Positions 46,691 to 61,100 of a stretch of DNA of 64,000 bases are shown here, piece after piece. The number at the start of each line of letters is the position of its first letter. Position 1 is the stretch's first letter. The notes under the pieces are model-generated. The model worked only from the letters and a program-made list of their open reading frames with translations, ran no database searches and had not been told where the DNA came from. Origin of the DNA: Auanema rhodensis (lineage: Eukaryota > Nematoda > Chromadorea > Rhabditida > Rhabditidae). The position numbers and the translations under genes are program-made. The stretch spans positions 20,118,476-20,182,475 of the forward strand of contig OZ059894.1 of assembly GCA_964057225.1 (NCBI GenBank), read 5' to 3'.

Positions 46691-49600
46691 ATCGAGGATA
46701 TAAGTGTGAAATTATATCAGTTGATATCTCGGTGCATTTTTAAGCTAGCGCAAATCTGATAACACAGATCGACGCAGCTTAAAAATCCGCATCGAATGCA
46801 GTATACTACATTGAGAAACGCTTAATACAAAAATTAGTTATGATTGTTTGAAAAATGATGCATTAGTGTATGTTGAGTTTCCATGTACACTCAACATTGC
46901 TTCCAAAAACATTTTGACAAAAATTTTTTCGAAAAATTTCAAAATAAATTAGCAAAAAGTAGATGTTTTTAGATTCCTTTTTTCAAGGCAAAGACGATGG
47001 ACAATGTTATTCAACGAAAAAATTAATTCTTCAGGGTGAAAATCGAGGATATAAGTGTGAACTTATATCAGTTGATATCTCGGTGCATTTTTAAGCTAGC
47101 GCAAATGTGATAACACAGATCGACGCAGCTTAAAAATCCGCATCGAATGCAGTATACTACATTGAGAAACGCTTAATACAAAAATTAGTTATGATCGTTT
47201 GAAAAATGATGCATTAGTGTATGTTGAGTTGCCATGTACACTCAACATTGCTTCCAAAAACATTTTGACAAAACTTTTTTCGAAAAATTTCAAAATAAAT
47301 TAGCAAAAAGTAGATGTTTTTAGATTCCTTTTTTCAAGGCAAAGACGATGGAGAATGTTATTCAACGAAAAAATTAATTCTTCAGGGTGAAAATCGAGGA
47401 TATAAGTGTGAACTTATATCAGTTGATATCTCGGTGCATTTTCAAGCTAGCGCAAATCTGATAACACAGATCGACGCAGCTTAAAAATCCGCATCGAATG
47501 CACTATACTACATTGAGAAACGCTTAATACAAAAATTAGTTATGATCGTTTGAAAAATGATGCATTAGTGTATGTTGAGTTTCCATGTACACTCAACATT
47601 GCTTCCAAAAACATTTTGACAAAAATTTTTTCGAAAAATTTCAGAATAATTTAGCAAAAAGTAGATGTTTTTAGATTCCTTTTTTCAAGGCAAAGACGAT
47701 GGACAATGTTATGCAACGAAAAAATTAATTCTTCAGGGTGAAAATCGAGGATATAAGTGTGAACTTATATCAGTTGATATCTCGGTGCATTTTTAAGCTA
47801 GCGCAAATCTGATAACACAGATCGACGCAGCTTAAAAATCCGCATCGAATGCACTATACTACATTGAGAAACGCTTAATACAAAAATTAGTTATGATCGT
47901 TTGAAAAATGATGCATTAGTGTATGTTGAGTTTCCATGTACACTCAACATTGCTTCCAAAAACATTTTGACAAAAATTTTTTCGAAAAATTTCAAAATAA
48001 ATTAGCTAAACGTAGATGTTTTTAGATTCCTTTTTTTAAGGCAAAGACGATGGACAATGTTATTCAACGATAAAATTAATTCTTCAGGGTGAAAATCGAG
48101 GATATAAGTGTGAACTTATATCAGTTGATATCTCGGTGCATTTTCAAGCTAGCGCAAATCTGATAACACAGATCGACGCAGCTTAAAAATCCGCATCGAA
48201 TGCACTATACTACATTGAGAAACGCTTAATACAAAAATTAGTTATGATCGTTTGAAAAATGATGCATTAGTGTATGTTGAGTTTCCATGTACACTCAACA
48301 TTGCTTCCAAAAACATTTTGACAAAAATTTTTTCGAAAAATTTCAAAATAATTTAGCAAAAAGTAGATGTTTTTAGATTCCTTTTTTCAAGGCAAAGACG
48401 ATGGACAATGTTATTCAACGATAAAATTAATTCTTCAGGGTGAAAATCGAGGATATAAGTGTGAACTTATATCAGTTGATATCTCGGTGCATTTTTAAGC
48501 TAGCGCAAATCTGATAACACAGATCGACGCAGCTTAAAAATCCGCATCGAATGCACTATACTACATTGAGAAACGCTCAATACAAAAATTAGTTATGATC
48601 GTTTGAAAAATGATGCATTAGTGTATGTTGAGTTTCCATGTACACTCAACATTGCTTCCAAAAACATTTTGACAAAAATTTTTTCAAAAAATTTCAAAAT
48701 AAATTAGCTAAACGTAGATGTTTTTAGATTCCTTTTTTTAAGGCAAAGACGATGGACAATGTTATTCAACGAAAAAATTAATTCTTCAGGGTGAAAATCG
48801 AGGATATAAGTGTGAACTTATATCAGTTGATATCTCGGTGCATTTTCAAGCTAGCGCAAATCTGATAACACAGATCGACGCAGCTTAAAAATCCGCATCG
48901 AATGCACTATACTACATTGAGAAACGCTTAATACAAAAATTAGTTATGATTGTTTGAAAAATGATGCATTAGTGTATGTTGAGTTTCCATGTACACTCAA
49001 CATTGCTTCCAAAAACATTTTGACAAAAATTTTTTCGAAAAATTTCAGAATAATTTAGCAAAAAGTAGATGTTTTTAGATTCCTTTTCTCAAGGCGAAGA
49101 CGATGGACAATGTTATTCAACGAAAAAATTAATTCTTCAGGGTGAAAATCGAGGATATAAGTGTGAACTTATATCAGTTGATATCTCGGTGCATTTTTAA
49201 GCTAGCGCAAATCTGATAACACAGATCGACGCAGCTTAAAAATCCGCATCGAATGCACTATACTACATTGAGAAACGCTCAATACAAAAATTAGTTATGA
49301 TCGTTTGAAAAATGATGCATTAGTGTATGTTGAGTTTCCATGTACACTCAACATTGCTTCCAAAAACATTTTGACAAAAATTTTTTCAAAAAATTTCAAG
49401 ATAAATTAGCAAAAAGTAGATGTTTTTAGATTCCTTTTTTCAAGGCAAAGACGATGGACAATGTTATTCAACGAAAAAATTAATTCTTCAGGGTGAAAAT
49501 CGAGGATATAAGTGTGAACTTGTATCAGTTGATATCTCGGTGCATTTTCAAGCTAGCGCAAATCTGATAACACAGATCGACGCAGCTTAAAAATCCGCAT

Positions 49601-52124
49601 CGAATGCACTATACTACATTGAGAAACGCTTAATACAAAAATTAGTTATGATCGTTTGAAAAATGATGCATTAGTGTATGTTGAGTTTCCATGTACACTC
49701 AACATTGCTTCCAAAAACATTTTGACAAAAATTTTTTCGAAAAATTTCAAAATAATTTAGCAAAAAGTAGATGTTTTTAGATTCCTTTTTTCAAGGCAAA
49801 GACGATGGACAATGTTATTCAACGATAAAATTAATTCTTCAGGGTGAAAATCGAGGATATAAGTGTGAACTTATATCAGTTGATATCTCGGTGCATTTTT
49901 AAGCTAGCGCAAATCTGATAACACAGATCGACGCAGCTTAAAAATCCGCATCGAATGCACTATACTACATTGAGAAACGCTCAATACAAAAATTAGTTAT
50001 GATCGTTTGAAAAATGATGCATTAGTGTATGTTGAGTTTCCATGTACACTCAACATTGCTTCCAAAAACATTTTGACAAAAATTTTTTCGAAAAATTTCA
50101 AAATAATTTAGCAAAAAGTAGATGTTTTTAGATTCTTTTTTTCAAGGCAAAGACGATGGACAATGTTATTCAACGAAAAAATTAATTCTTCAGGGTGAAA
50201 ATCGAGGATATAAGTGTGAACTTATATCAGTTGATATCTCGGTGCATTTTTAAGCTAGCGCAAATCTGATAACACAGATCGACGCAGCTTAAAAATCCGC
50301 ATCGAATGCACTATACTACATTGAGAAACGCTTAATACAAAAATTAGTTATGATCGTTTGAAAAATGATGCATTAGTGTATGTTGAGTTTCCATGTACAC
50401 TCAACATTGCTTCCAAAAACATTTTGACAAAAATTTTTTCGAAAAATTTCAAAATAATTTAGCAAAAAGTAGATGTTTTTAGATTCCTTTTTTCAAGGCA
50501 AAGACGATGGACAATGTTATTCAACGATAAAATTAATTCTTCAGGGTGAAAATCGAGGATATAAGTGTGAACTTATATCAGTTGATATCTCGGTGCATTT
50601 TTAAGCTAGCGCAAATCTGATAACACAGATCGACGCAGCTTAAAAATCCGCATCGAATGCACTATACTACATTGAGAAACGCTCAATACAAAAATTAGTT
50701 ATGATCGTTTGAAAAATGATGCATTAGTGTATGTTGAGTTTCCATGTACACTCAACATTGCTTCCAAAAACATTTTGACAAAAATTTTTTCGAAAAATTT
50801 CAAAATAATTTAGCAAAGAGTAGATGTTTTTAGATTCCTTTTTTCAAGGCAAAGACGATGGACAATGTTATTCAACGAAAAAATTAATTCTTCAGGGTGA
50901 AAATCGAGGATATAAGTGTGAACTTATATCAGTTGATATCTCGGTGCATTTTTAAGCTAGCGCAAATCTGATAACACAGATCGACGCAGCTTAAAAATCC
51001 GCATCGAATGCACTATACTACATTGAGAAACGCTCAATACAAAAATTAGTTATGATCGTTTGAAAAATGATGCATTAGTGTATGTTGAGTTTCCATGTAC
51101 ACTCAACATTGCTTCCAAAAACATTTTGACAAAAATTTTTTCGAAAAATTTCAAAATAATTTAGCAAAGAGTAGATGTTTTTAGATTCCTTTTTTCAAGG
51201 CAAAGACGATGGACAATGTTATTCAACGAAAAAATTAATTCTTCAGGGTGAAAATCGAGGATATAAGTGTGAACTTATATCAGTTGATATCTCGGTGCAT
51301 TTTTAAGCTAGCGCAAATCTGATAACACAGATCGACGCAGCTTAAAAATCCGCATCGAATGCACTATACTACATTGAGAAACGCTCAATACAAAAATTAG
51401 TTATGATCGTTTGAAAAATGATGCATTAGTGTATGTTGAGTTTCCATGTACACTCAACATTGCTTCCAAAAACATTTTGACAAAAATTTTTTCAAAAAAT
51501 TTCAAAATAAATTAGCTAAAAGTAGATGTTTTTAGATTCCTTTTTTTAAGGCAAAGACGATGGACAATGTTATTCAACGAAAAAATTAATTCTTCAGGGT
51601 GAAAATCGAGGATATAAGTGTGAACTTATATCAGTTGATATCTCGGTGCATTTTCAAGCTAGCGCAAATCTGATAACACAGATCGACGCAGCTTAAAAAT
51701 CCGCATCGAATGCACTATACTACATTGAGAAACGCTTAATGCAAAAATTAGTTATGATCGTTTGAAAAATGATGCATTAGTGTATGTTGAGTTTCCATGT
51801 ACACTCAACATTGCTTCCAAAAACATTTTGACAAAAATTTTTTCGAAAAATTTCAGAATAATTTAGCAAAAAGTAGATGTTTTTAGATTTCTTTTCTCAA
51901 GGTAAAGACGATGGACAATGTTATTCAACGAAAAAATTAATTCTTCAGGGTGAAAATCGAGGATATAAGTGTGAACTTATATCAGTTGATATCTCGGTGC
52001 ATTTTTAAGCTAGCGCAAATCTGATAACACAGATCGACGCAGCTTAAAAATCCGCATCGAATGCACTATACTACATTGAAAAACGCTTAATACAAAAATT
52101 AGTTATGATCGTTTGAAAAATGAT

Positions 52125-55100
52125 GCATTAAATGTTGAGTTTCCATGTACACTCAACATTGCTTCCAAAAACATTTTGACAAAAATTTTTTCGAAAAATT
52201 TCAAAATAAATTAGCAAAAAGGATGTTTTTAGATTCCTTTTTTCAAGGCAAAGACGATGGACAATGTTATTCAACGAAAAAATTAATTCTTCAGAGTGAA
52301 AATCGAGGATATAAGTGTGAACTTATATCAGTTGATATCTCGGTGCATTTTTAAGCTAGCGCAAATCTGACAACACAGATCGACGCAGCTTAAAAATTCG
52401 CATCGAATGCACTATACTACATTGAGAAACGCTTAATACAAAAATTAGTTATGATCGTTTGAAAAATGATGCATTAGTGTATGTTGAGTTTCCATGTACA
52501 CTCAACATTGCTTCCAAAAACATTTTGACAAAAATTTTTTCGAAAAATTTCAGAATAATTTAGCAAAAAGTAGATGTTTTTAGATTTCTTTTTTCAAGGC
52601 AAAGACGATGGACAATGTTATTCAACGAGAAAATTAATTCTTCAGGGTGAAAATCGAGGATATAAGTGTGAACTTATATCAGTTGATATCTCGGTGCATT
52701 TTTAAGCTAGCGCAAATCTGATAACACAGATCGACGCAGCTTAAAAATTCGCATCGAATGCACTATACTACATTGAGAAACGCTCAATACAAAAATTAGT
52801 TATGATCGTTTGAAAAATGATGCATTAGTGTATGTTGAGTTTCCATGTACACTCAACATTGCTTCCAAAAACATTTTGACAAAAATTTTTTCGAAAAATT
52901 TCAGAATAATTTAGCAAAAAGTAGATGTTTTTAGATTCCTTTTTTCAAGGCAAAGACGATGGACAATGTTATTCAACGAAAAAATTAATTCTTCAGGGTG
53001 AAAATCGAGGATATAAGTGTGAACTTATATCAGTTGATATCTCGGTGCATTTTTAAGCTAGCGCAAATCTGATAACACAGATCGACGCAGCTTAAAAATC
53101 CGCATCGAATGCACTTTACTACATTGAGAAACGCTTAATACAAAAATTAGTTATGATCGTTTGAAAAATGATGCATTAGTGTATGTTGAGTTTCCATGTA
53201 CACTCAACATTGCTTCCAAAAACATTTTGACAAAAATTTTTCGAAAAATTTCAAAATAAATTAGCAAAAAGTAGATGTTTCTGGATTCCTTTTTTCAAGG
53301 CAAAGACGATGGACAATGTTATTCAACGAAAAAATTAATTCTTCAGGGTGAAAATCGAGGATATAAGTGTGAACTTATATCAGTTGATATCTCGGTGCAT
53401 TTTTAAGCTAGCGCAAATCTGATAACACAGATCGACGCAGCTTAAAAATCCGCATCGAATGCACTATACTACATTGAAAAACGCTTAATACAAAAATTAG
53501 TTATGATCGTTTGAAAAATGATGCATTAAATGTTGAGTTTCCATGTACACTCAACATTGCTTCCAAAAACATTTTGACAAAAATTTTTTCGAAAAATTTC
53601 AAAATAAATTAGCAAAAAGGATGTTTTTAGATTCCTTTTTTCAAGGCAAAGACGATGGACAATGTTATTCAACGAAAAAATTAATTCTTCAGAGTGAAAA
53701 TCGAGGATATAAGTGTGAACTTATATCAGTTGATATCTCGGTGCATTTTTAAGCTAGCGCAAATCTGATAACACAGATCGACGCAGCTTAAAAATCCGCA
53801 TCGAATGCACTTTACTACATTGAGAAACGCTTAATACAAAAATTAGTTATGATCGTTTGAAAAATGATGCATTAGTGTATGTTGAGTTTCCATGTACACT
53901 CAACATTGCTTCCAAAAACATTTTGACAAAAATTTTTCGAAAAATTTCAAAATAAATTAGCAAAAAGTAGATGTTTCTGGATTCCTTTTTTCAAGGCAAA
54001 GACGATGGACAATGTTATTCAACGAAAAAATTAATTCTTCAGGGTGAAAATCGAGGATATAAGTGTGAACTTATATCAGTTGATATCTCGGTGCATTTTC
54101 AAGCTAGCGCAAATCTGATAACACAGATCGACGCAGCTTAAAAATCCGCATCGAATGCACTATACTACATTGAGAAACGCTTAATACAAAAATTAGTTAT
54201 GATCGTTTGAAAAATGATGCATTAGTGTATGTTGAGTTTCCATGTACACTCAACATTGCTTCCAAAAACATTTTGACAAAAATTTTTTCGAAAAATTTCA
54301 AAATAATTTAGCAAAAAGTAGATGTTTTTAGATTCCTTTTTTCAAGGCAAAGACGATGGACAATGTTATTCAACGATAAAATTAATTCTTCAGGGTGAAA
54401 ATCGAGGATATAAGTGTGAACTTATATCAGTTGATATCTCGGTGCATTTTTAAGCTAGCGCAAATCTGATAACACAGATCAACGCAGCTTAAAAATCCGC
54501 ATCGAATGCACTATACTACATTGAGAAACGCTCAATACAAAAATTAGTTATGATCGTTTGAAAAATGATGCATTAGTGTATGTTGAGTTTCCATGTACAC
54601 TCAACATTGCTTCCAAAAACATTTTGACAAAAATTTTTCGAAAAATTTCAAAATAAATTAGCAAAAAGTAGATGTTTCTGGATTCCTTTTTTCAAGGCAA
54701 AGACGATGGACAATGTTATTCAACGAAAAAATTAATTCTTCAGGGTGAAAATCGAGGATATAAGTGTGAACTTATATCAGTTGATATCTCGGTGCATTTT
54801 TAAGCTAGCGCAAATCTGATAACACAGATCGACGCAGCTTAAAAATCCGCATCGAATGCACTATACTACATTGAAAAACGCTTAATACAAAAATTAGTTA
54901 TGATCGTTTGAAAAATGATGCATTAAATGTTGAGTTTCCATGTACACTCAACATTGCTTCCAAAAACATTTTGACAAAAATTTTTTCGAAAAATTTCAAA
55001 ATAAATTAGCAAAAAGGATGTTTTTAGATTCCTTTTTTCAAGGCAAAGACGATGGACAATGTTATTCAACGAAAAAATTAATTCTTCAGAGTGAAAATCG

Positions 55101-57950
55101 AGGATATAAGTGTGAACTTATATCAGTTGATATCTCGGTGCATTTTTAAGCTAGCGCAAATCTGATAACACAGATCGACGCAGCTTAAAAATCCGCATCG
55201 AATGCACTTTACTACATTGAGAAACGCTTAATACAAAAATTAGTTATGATCGTTTGAAAAATGATGCATTAGTGTATGTTGAGTTGCCATGTACACTCAA
55301 CATTGCTTCCAAAAACATTTTGACAAAAATTTTTCGAAAAATTTCAAAATAAATTAGCAAAAAGTAGATGTTTCTGGATTCCTTTTTTCAAGGCAAAGAC
55401 GATGGACAATGTTATTCAACGAAAAAATTAATTCTTCAGGGTGAAAATCGAGGATATAAGTGTGAACTTATATCAGTTGATATCTCGGTGCATTTTCAAG
55501 CTAGCGCAAATCTGATAACACAGATCGACGCAGCTTAAAAATCCGCATCGAATGCACTATACTACATTGAGAAACGCTTAATACAAAAATTAGTTATGAT
55601 CGTTTGAAAAATGATGCATTAGTGTATGTTGAGTTTCCATGTACACTCAACATTGCTTCCAAAAACATTTTGACAAAAATTTTTTCGAAAAATTTCAAAA
55701 TAATTTAGCAAAAAGTAGATGTTTTTAGATTCCTTTTTTCAAGGCAAAGACGATGGACAATGTTATTCAACGATAAAATTAATTCTTCAGGGTGAAAATC
55801 GAGGATATAAGTGTGAACTTATATCAGTTGATATCTCGGTGCATTTTTAAGCTAGCGCAAATCTGATAACACAGATCAACGCAGCTTAAAAATCCGCATC
55901 GAATGCACTATACTACATTGAGAAACGCTCAATACAAAAATTAGTTATGATCGTTTGAAAAATGATGCATTAGTGTATGTTGAGTTTCCATGTACACTCA
56001 ACATTGCTTCCAAAAACATTTTGACAAAAATTTTTTTCAAAAAATTTCAAGATAAATTAGCAAAAAGTAGATGTTTTTAGATTCCTTTTTTCAAGGCAAA
56101 GACGATGGACAATGTTATTCAACAAAAAAATTAATTCTTCAGGGTGAAAATCGAGGATATAAGTGTGAACTTATATCAGTTGATATCTCGGTGCATTTTT
56201 AAGCTAGCGCAAATCTGATAACACAGATCGACGCAGCTTAAAAATCCGCATCGAATGCACTATACTACATTGAGAAACGCTCAATACAAAAATTAGTTAT
56301 GATCGTTTGAAAAATGATGCATTAGTGTATGTTGAGTTTCCATGTACACTCAACATTGCTTCCAAAAACATTTTGACAAAAATTTTTTCGAAAAATTTCA
56401 AAATAAATTAGCAAAAAGGATGTTTTTAGATTCCTTTTTTCAAGGCAAAGACGATGGACAATGTTATTCAACGAAAAAATTAATTCTTCAGAGTGAAAAT
56501 CGAGGATATAAGTGTGAACTTATATCAGTTGATATCTCGGTGCATTTTTAAGCTAGCGCAAATCTGATAACACAGATCGACGCAGCTTAAAAATCCGCAT
56601 CGAATGCACTTTACTACATTGAGAAACGCTTAATACAAAAATTAGTTATGATCGTTTGAAAAATGATGCATTAGTGTATGTTGAGTTTCCATGTACACTC
56701 AACATTGCTTCCAAAAACATTTTGACAAAAATTTTTCGAAAAATTTCAAAATAAATTAGCAAAAAGTAGATGTTTCTGGATTCCTTTTTTCAAGGCAAAG
56801 ACGATGGACAATGTTATTCAACGAAAAAATTAATTCTTCAGGGTGAAAATCGAGGATATAAGTGTGAACTTATATCAGTTGATATCTCGGTGCATTTTCA
56901 AGCTAGCGCAAATCTGATAACACAGATCGACGCAGCTTAAAAATCCGCATCGAATGCACTATACTACATTGAGAAACGCTTAATACAAAAATTAGTTATG
57001 ATCGTTTGAAAAATGATGCATTAGTGTATGTTGAGTTTCCATGTACACTCAACATTGCTTCCAAAAACATTTTGACAAAAATTTTTTCGAAAAATTTCAA
57101 AATAATTTAGCAAAAAGTAGATGTTTTTAGATTCCTTTTTTCAAGGCAAAGACGATGGACAATGTTATTCAACGATAAAATTAATTCTTCAGGGTGAAAA
57201 TCGAGGATATAAGTGTGAACTTATATCAGTTGATATCTCGGTGCATTTTTAAGCTAGCGCAAATCTGATAACACAGATCAACGCAGCTTAAAAATCCGCA
57301 TCGAATGCACTATACTACATTGAGAAACGCTCAATACAAAAATTAGTTATGATCGTTTGAAAAATGATGCATTAGTGTATGTTGAGTTTCCATGTACACT
57401 CAACATTGCTTCCAAAAACATTTTGACAAAAATTTTTTTCAAAAAATTTCAAGATAAATTAGCAAAAAGTAGATGTTTTTAGATTCCTTTTTTCAAGGCA
57501 AAGACGATGGACAATGTTATTCAACAAAAAAATTAATTCTTCAGGGTGAAAATCGAGGATATAAGTGTGAACTTATATCAGTTGATATCTCGGTGCATTT
57601 TTAAGCTAGCGCAAATCTGATAACACAGATCGACGCAGCTTAAAAATCCGCATCGAATGCACTATACTACATTGAAAAACGCTTAATACAAAAATTAGTT
57701 ATGATCGTTTGAAAAATGATGCATTAAATGTTGAGTTTCCATGTACACTCAACATTGCTTCCAAAAACATTTTGACAAAAATTTTTTCGAAAAATTTCAA
57801 AATAAATTAGCAAAAAGGATGTTTTTAGATTCCTTTTTTCAAGGCAAAGACGATGGACAATGTTATTCAACGAAAAAATTAATTCTTCAGAGTGAAAATC
57901 GAGGATATAAGTGTGAACTTATATCAGTTGATATCTCGGTGCATTTTTAA
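52125..57950 (-). repeat. Higher-order repeat of four monomers (~1.4 kb)
   Basis: GCATTAAATG (a 3-base loss) occurs at 52125, 53523, 54920 and 57721; it is missing from the expected fourth position near 56325, where the standard sequence is found. CAGAGTGAAAATC with AAAAAGGATG recurs in five monomers spaced 1,398, 1,397, 1,402 and 1,399 bp. CAGATCAACGC recurs at about 54477, 55876 and 57276. The spacing is four monomers less a few bases. Confidence 0.85.
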
Positions 57951-58149
57951 GCTAGCGCAAATCTGATAACACAGATCGACGCAGCTTAAAAATTCGCATC
58001 GAATGCACTATACTACATTGAGAAACGCTTAATACAAAAATTAGTTATGATCGTTTGAAAAATGATGCATTAGTGTATGTTGAGTTGCCATGTACACTCA
58101 ACATTGCTTCCAAAAACATTTTGACAAAACTTTTTTCGAAAAATTTCAA

Positions 58150-61100
58150 AATAAATTAGCAAAAAGTAGATGTTTTTAGATTCCTTTTTTCAAGGCAAAG
58201 ACGATGGACAATGTTATTCAACGAAAAAATTAATTCTTCAGGGTGAAAATCGAGGATATAAGTGTGAACTTATATCAGTTGATATCTCGGTGCATTTTTA
58301 AGCTAGCGCAAATCTGATAACACAGATCGACGCAGCTTAAAAATCCGCATCGAATGCAGTATACTACATTGAGAAACGCTTAATACAAAAATTAGTTATG
58401 ATCGTTTGAAAAATGATGCATTAGTGTATGTTGAGTTTCCATGTACACTCAACATTGCTTCCAAAAACATTTTGACAAAAATTTTTTCGAAAAATTTCAA
58501 AATAATTTAGCAAAAAGTAGATGTTTTTAGATTCCTTTTTTCAAAGCAAAGACGATGGACAATGTTATTCAACGAAAAAATTAATTCTTCAGGGTGAAAA
58601 TCGAGGATATAAGTGTGAACTTATATCAGTTGATATCTCGGTGCATTTTCAAGCTAGCGCAAATCTGATAACACAGATCGACGCAGCTTAAAAATCCGCA
58701 TCGAATGCACTATACTACATTGAGAAACGCTTAATACAAAAATTAGTTATGATCGTTTGAAAAATGATGCATTAGTGTATGTTGAGTTTCCATGTACACT
58801 CAACATTGCTTCCAAAAACATTTTGACAAAAATTTTTCGAAAAATTTCAAAATAAATTAGCAAAAAGTAGATGTTTCTGGATTCCTTTTTTCAAGGCAAA
58901 GACGATGGACAATGTTATTCAACGAAAAAATTAATTCTTCAGGGTGAAAATCGAGGGTATAAGTGTGAACTTATATCAGTTGATATCTCGGTGCATTTTT
59001 AAGCTAGCGCAAATCTGATAACACAGATCGACGCAGCTTAAAAATCCGCATCGAATGCACTATACTACATTGAGAAACGCTTAATACAAAAATTAGTTAT
59101 GATCGTTTGAAAAATGATGCATTAGTGTATGTTGAGTTTCCATGTACACTCAACATTGCTTCCAAAAACATTTTGACAAAAATTTTTTCGAAAAATTTCA
59201 AAATAATTTAGCAAAAAGTAGATGTTTTTAGATTCCTTTTTTCAAGGCAAAGACGATGGACAATGTTATTCAACGATAAAATTAATTCTTCAGGGTGAAA
59301 ATCGAGGATATAAGTGTGAACTTATATCAGTTGATATCTCGGTGCATTTTTAAGCTAGCGCAAATCTGATAACACAGATCGACGCAGCTTAAAAATTCGC
59401 ATCGAATGCACTATACTACATTGAGAAACGCTTAATACAAAAATTAGTTATGATCGTTTGAAAAATGATGCATTAGTGTATGTTGAGTTGCCATGTACAC
59501 TCAACATTGCTTCCAAAAACATTTTGACAAAAATTTTTCGAAAAATTTCAAAATAAATTAGCAAAAAGTAGATGTTTTTAGATTCCTTTTTTGAAGGCAA
59601 AGACGATGGACAATGTTATTCAACGAAAAAATTAATTCTTCAGGGTGAAAATCGAGGATATAAGTGTGAACTTATATCAGTTGATATCTCGGTGCATTTT
59701 TAAGCTAGCGCAAATCTGATAACACAGATCGACGCAGCTTAAAAATCCGCATCGAATGCAGTATACTACATTGAGAAACGCTTAATACAAAAATTAGTTA
59801 TGATCGTTTGAAAAATGATGCATTAGTGTATGTTGAGTTTCCATGTACACTCAACATTGCTTCCAAAAACATTTTGACAAAAATTTTTTCGAAAAATTTC
59901 AAAATAAATTAGCAAAAAGGATGTTTTTAGATTCCTTTTTTCAAGGCAAAGACGATGGACAATGTTATTCAACGAAAAAATTAATTCTTCAGGGTGAAAA
60001 TCGAGGATATAAGTGTGAACTTATATCAGTTGATATCTCGGTGCATTTTTAAGCTAGCGCAAATCTGATAACACAGATCGACGCAGCTTAAAAATTCGCA
60101 TCGAATGCACTATACTACATTGAGAAACGCTTAATACAAAAATTAGTTATGATCGTTTGAAAAATGATGCATTAGTGTATGTTGAGTTGCCATGTACACT
60201 CAACATTGCTTCCAAAAACATTTTGACAAAAATTTTTCGAAAAATTTCAAAATAAATTAGCAAAAAGTAGATGTTTTTAGATTCCTTTTTTCAAGGCAAA
60301 GACGATGGACAATGTTATTCAACGAAAAAATTAATTCTTCAGGGTGAAAATCGAGGATATAAGTGTGAACTTATATCAGTTGATATCTCGGTGCATTTTC
60401 AAGCTAGCGCAAATCTGATAACACAGATCGACGCAGCTTAAAAATCCGCATCGAATGCACTATACTACATTGAGAAACGCTTAATACAAAAATTAGTTAT
60501 GATCGTTTGAAAAATGATGCATTAGTGTATGTTGAGTTGCCATGTACACTCAACATTGCTTCCAAAAACATTTTGACAAAAATTTTTCGAAAAATTTCAA
60601 AATAAATTAGCAAAAAGTAGATGTTTTTAGATTCCTTTTTTGAAGGCAAAGACGATGGACAATGTTATTCAACGAAAAAATTAATTCTTCAGGGTGAAAA
60701 TCGAGGATATAAGTGTGAACTTATATCAGTTGATATCTCGGTGCATTTTTAAGCTAGCGCAAATCTGATAACACAGATCGACGCAGCTTAAAAATCCGCA
60801 TCGAATGCAGTATACTACATTGAGAAACGCTTAATACAAAAATTAGTTATGATCGTTTGAAAAATGATGCATTAGTGTATGTTGAGTTTCCATGTACACT
60901 CAACATTGCTTCCAAAAACATTTTGACAAAAATTTTTTCGAAAAATTTCAAAATAAATTAGCAAAAAGGATGTTTTTAGATTCCTTTTTTCAAGGCAAAG
61001 ACGATGGACAATGTTATTCAACGAAAAAATTAATTCTTCAGGGTGAAAATCGAGGATATAAGTGTGAACTTATATCAGTTGATATCTCGGTGCATTTTTA

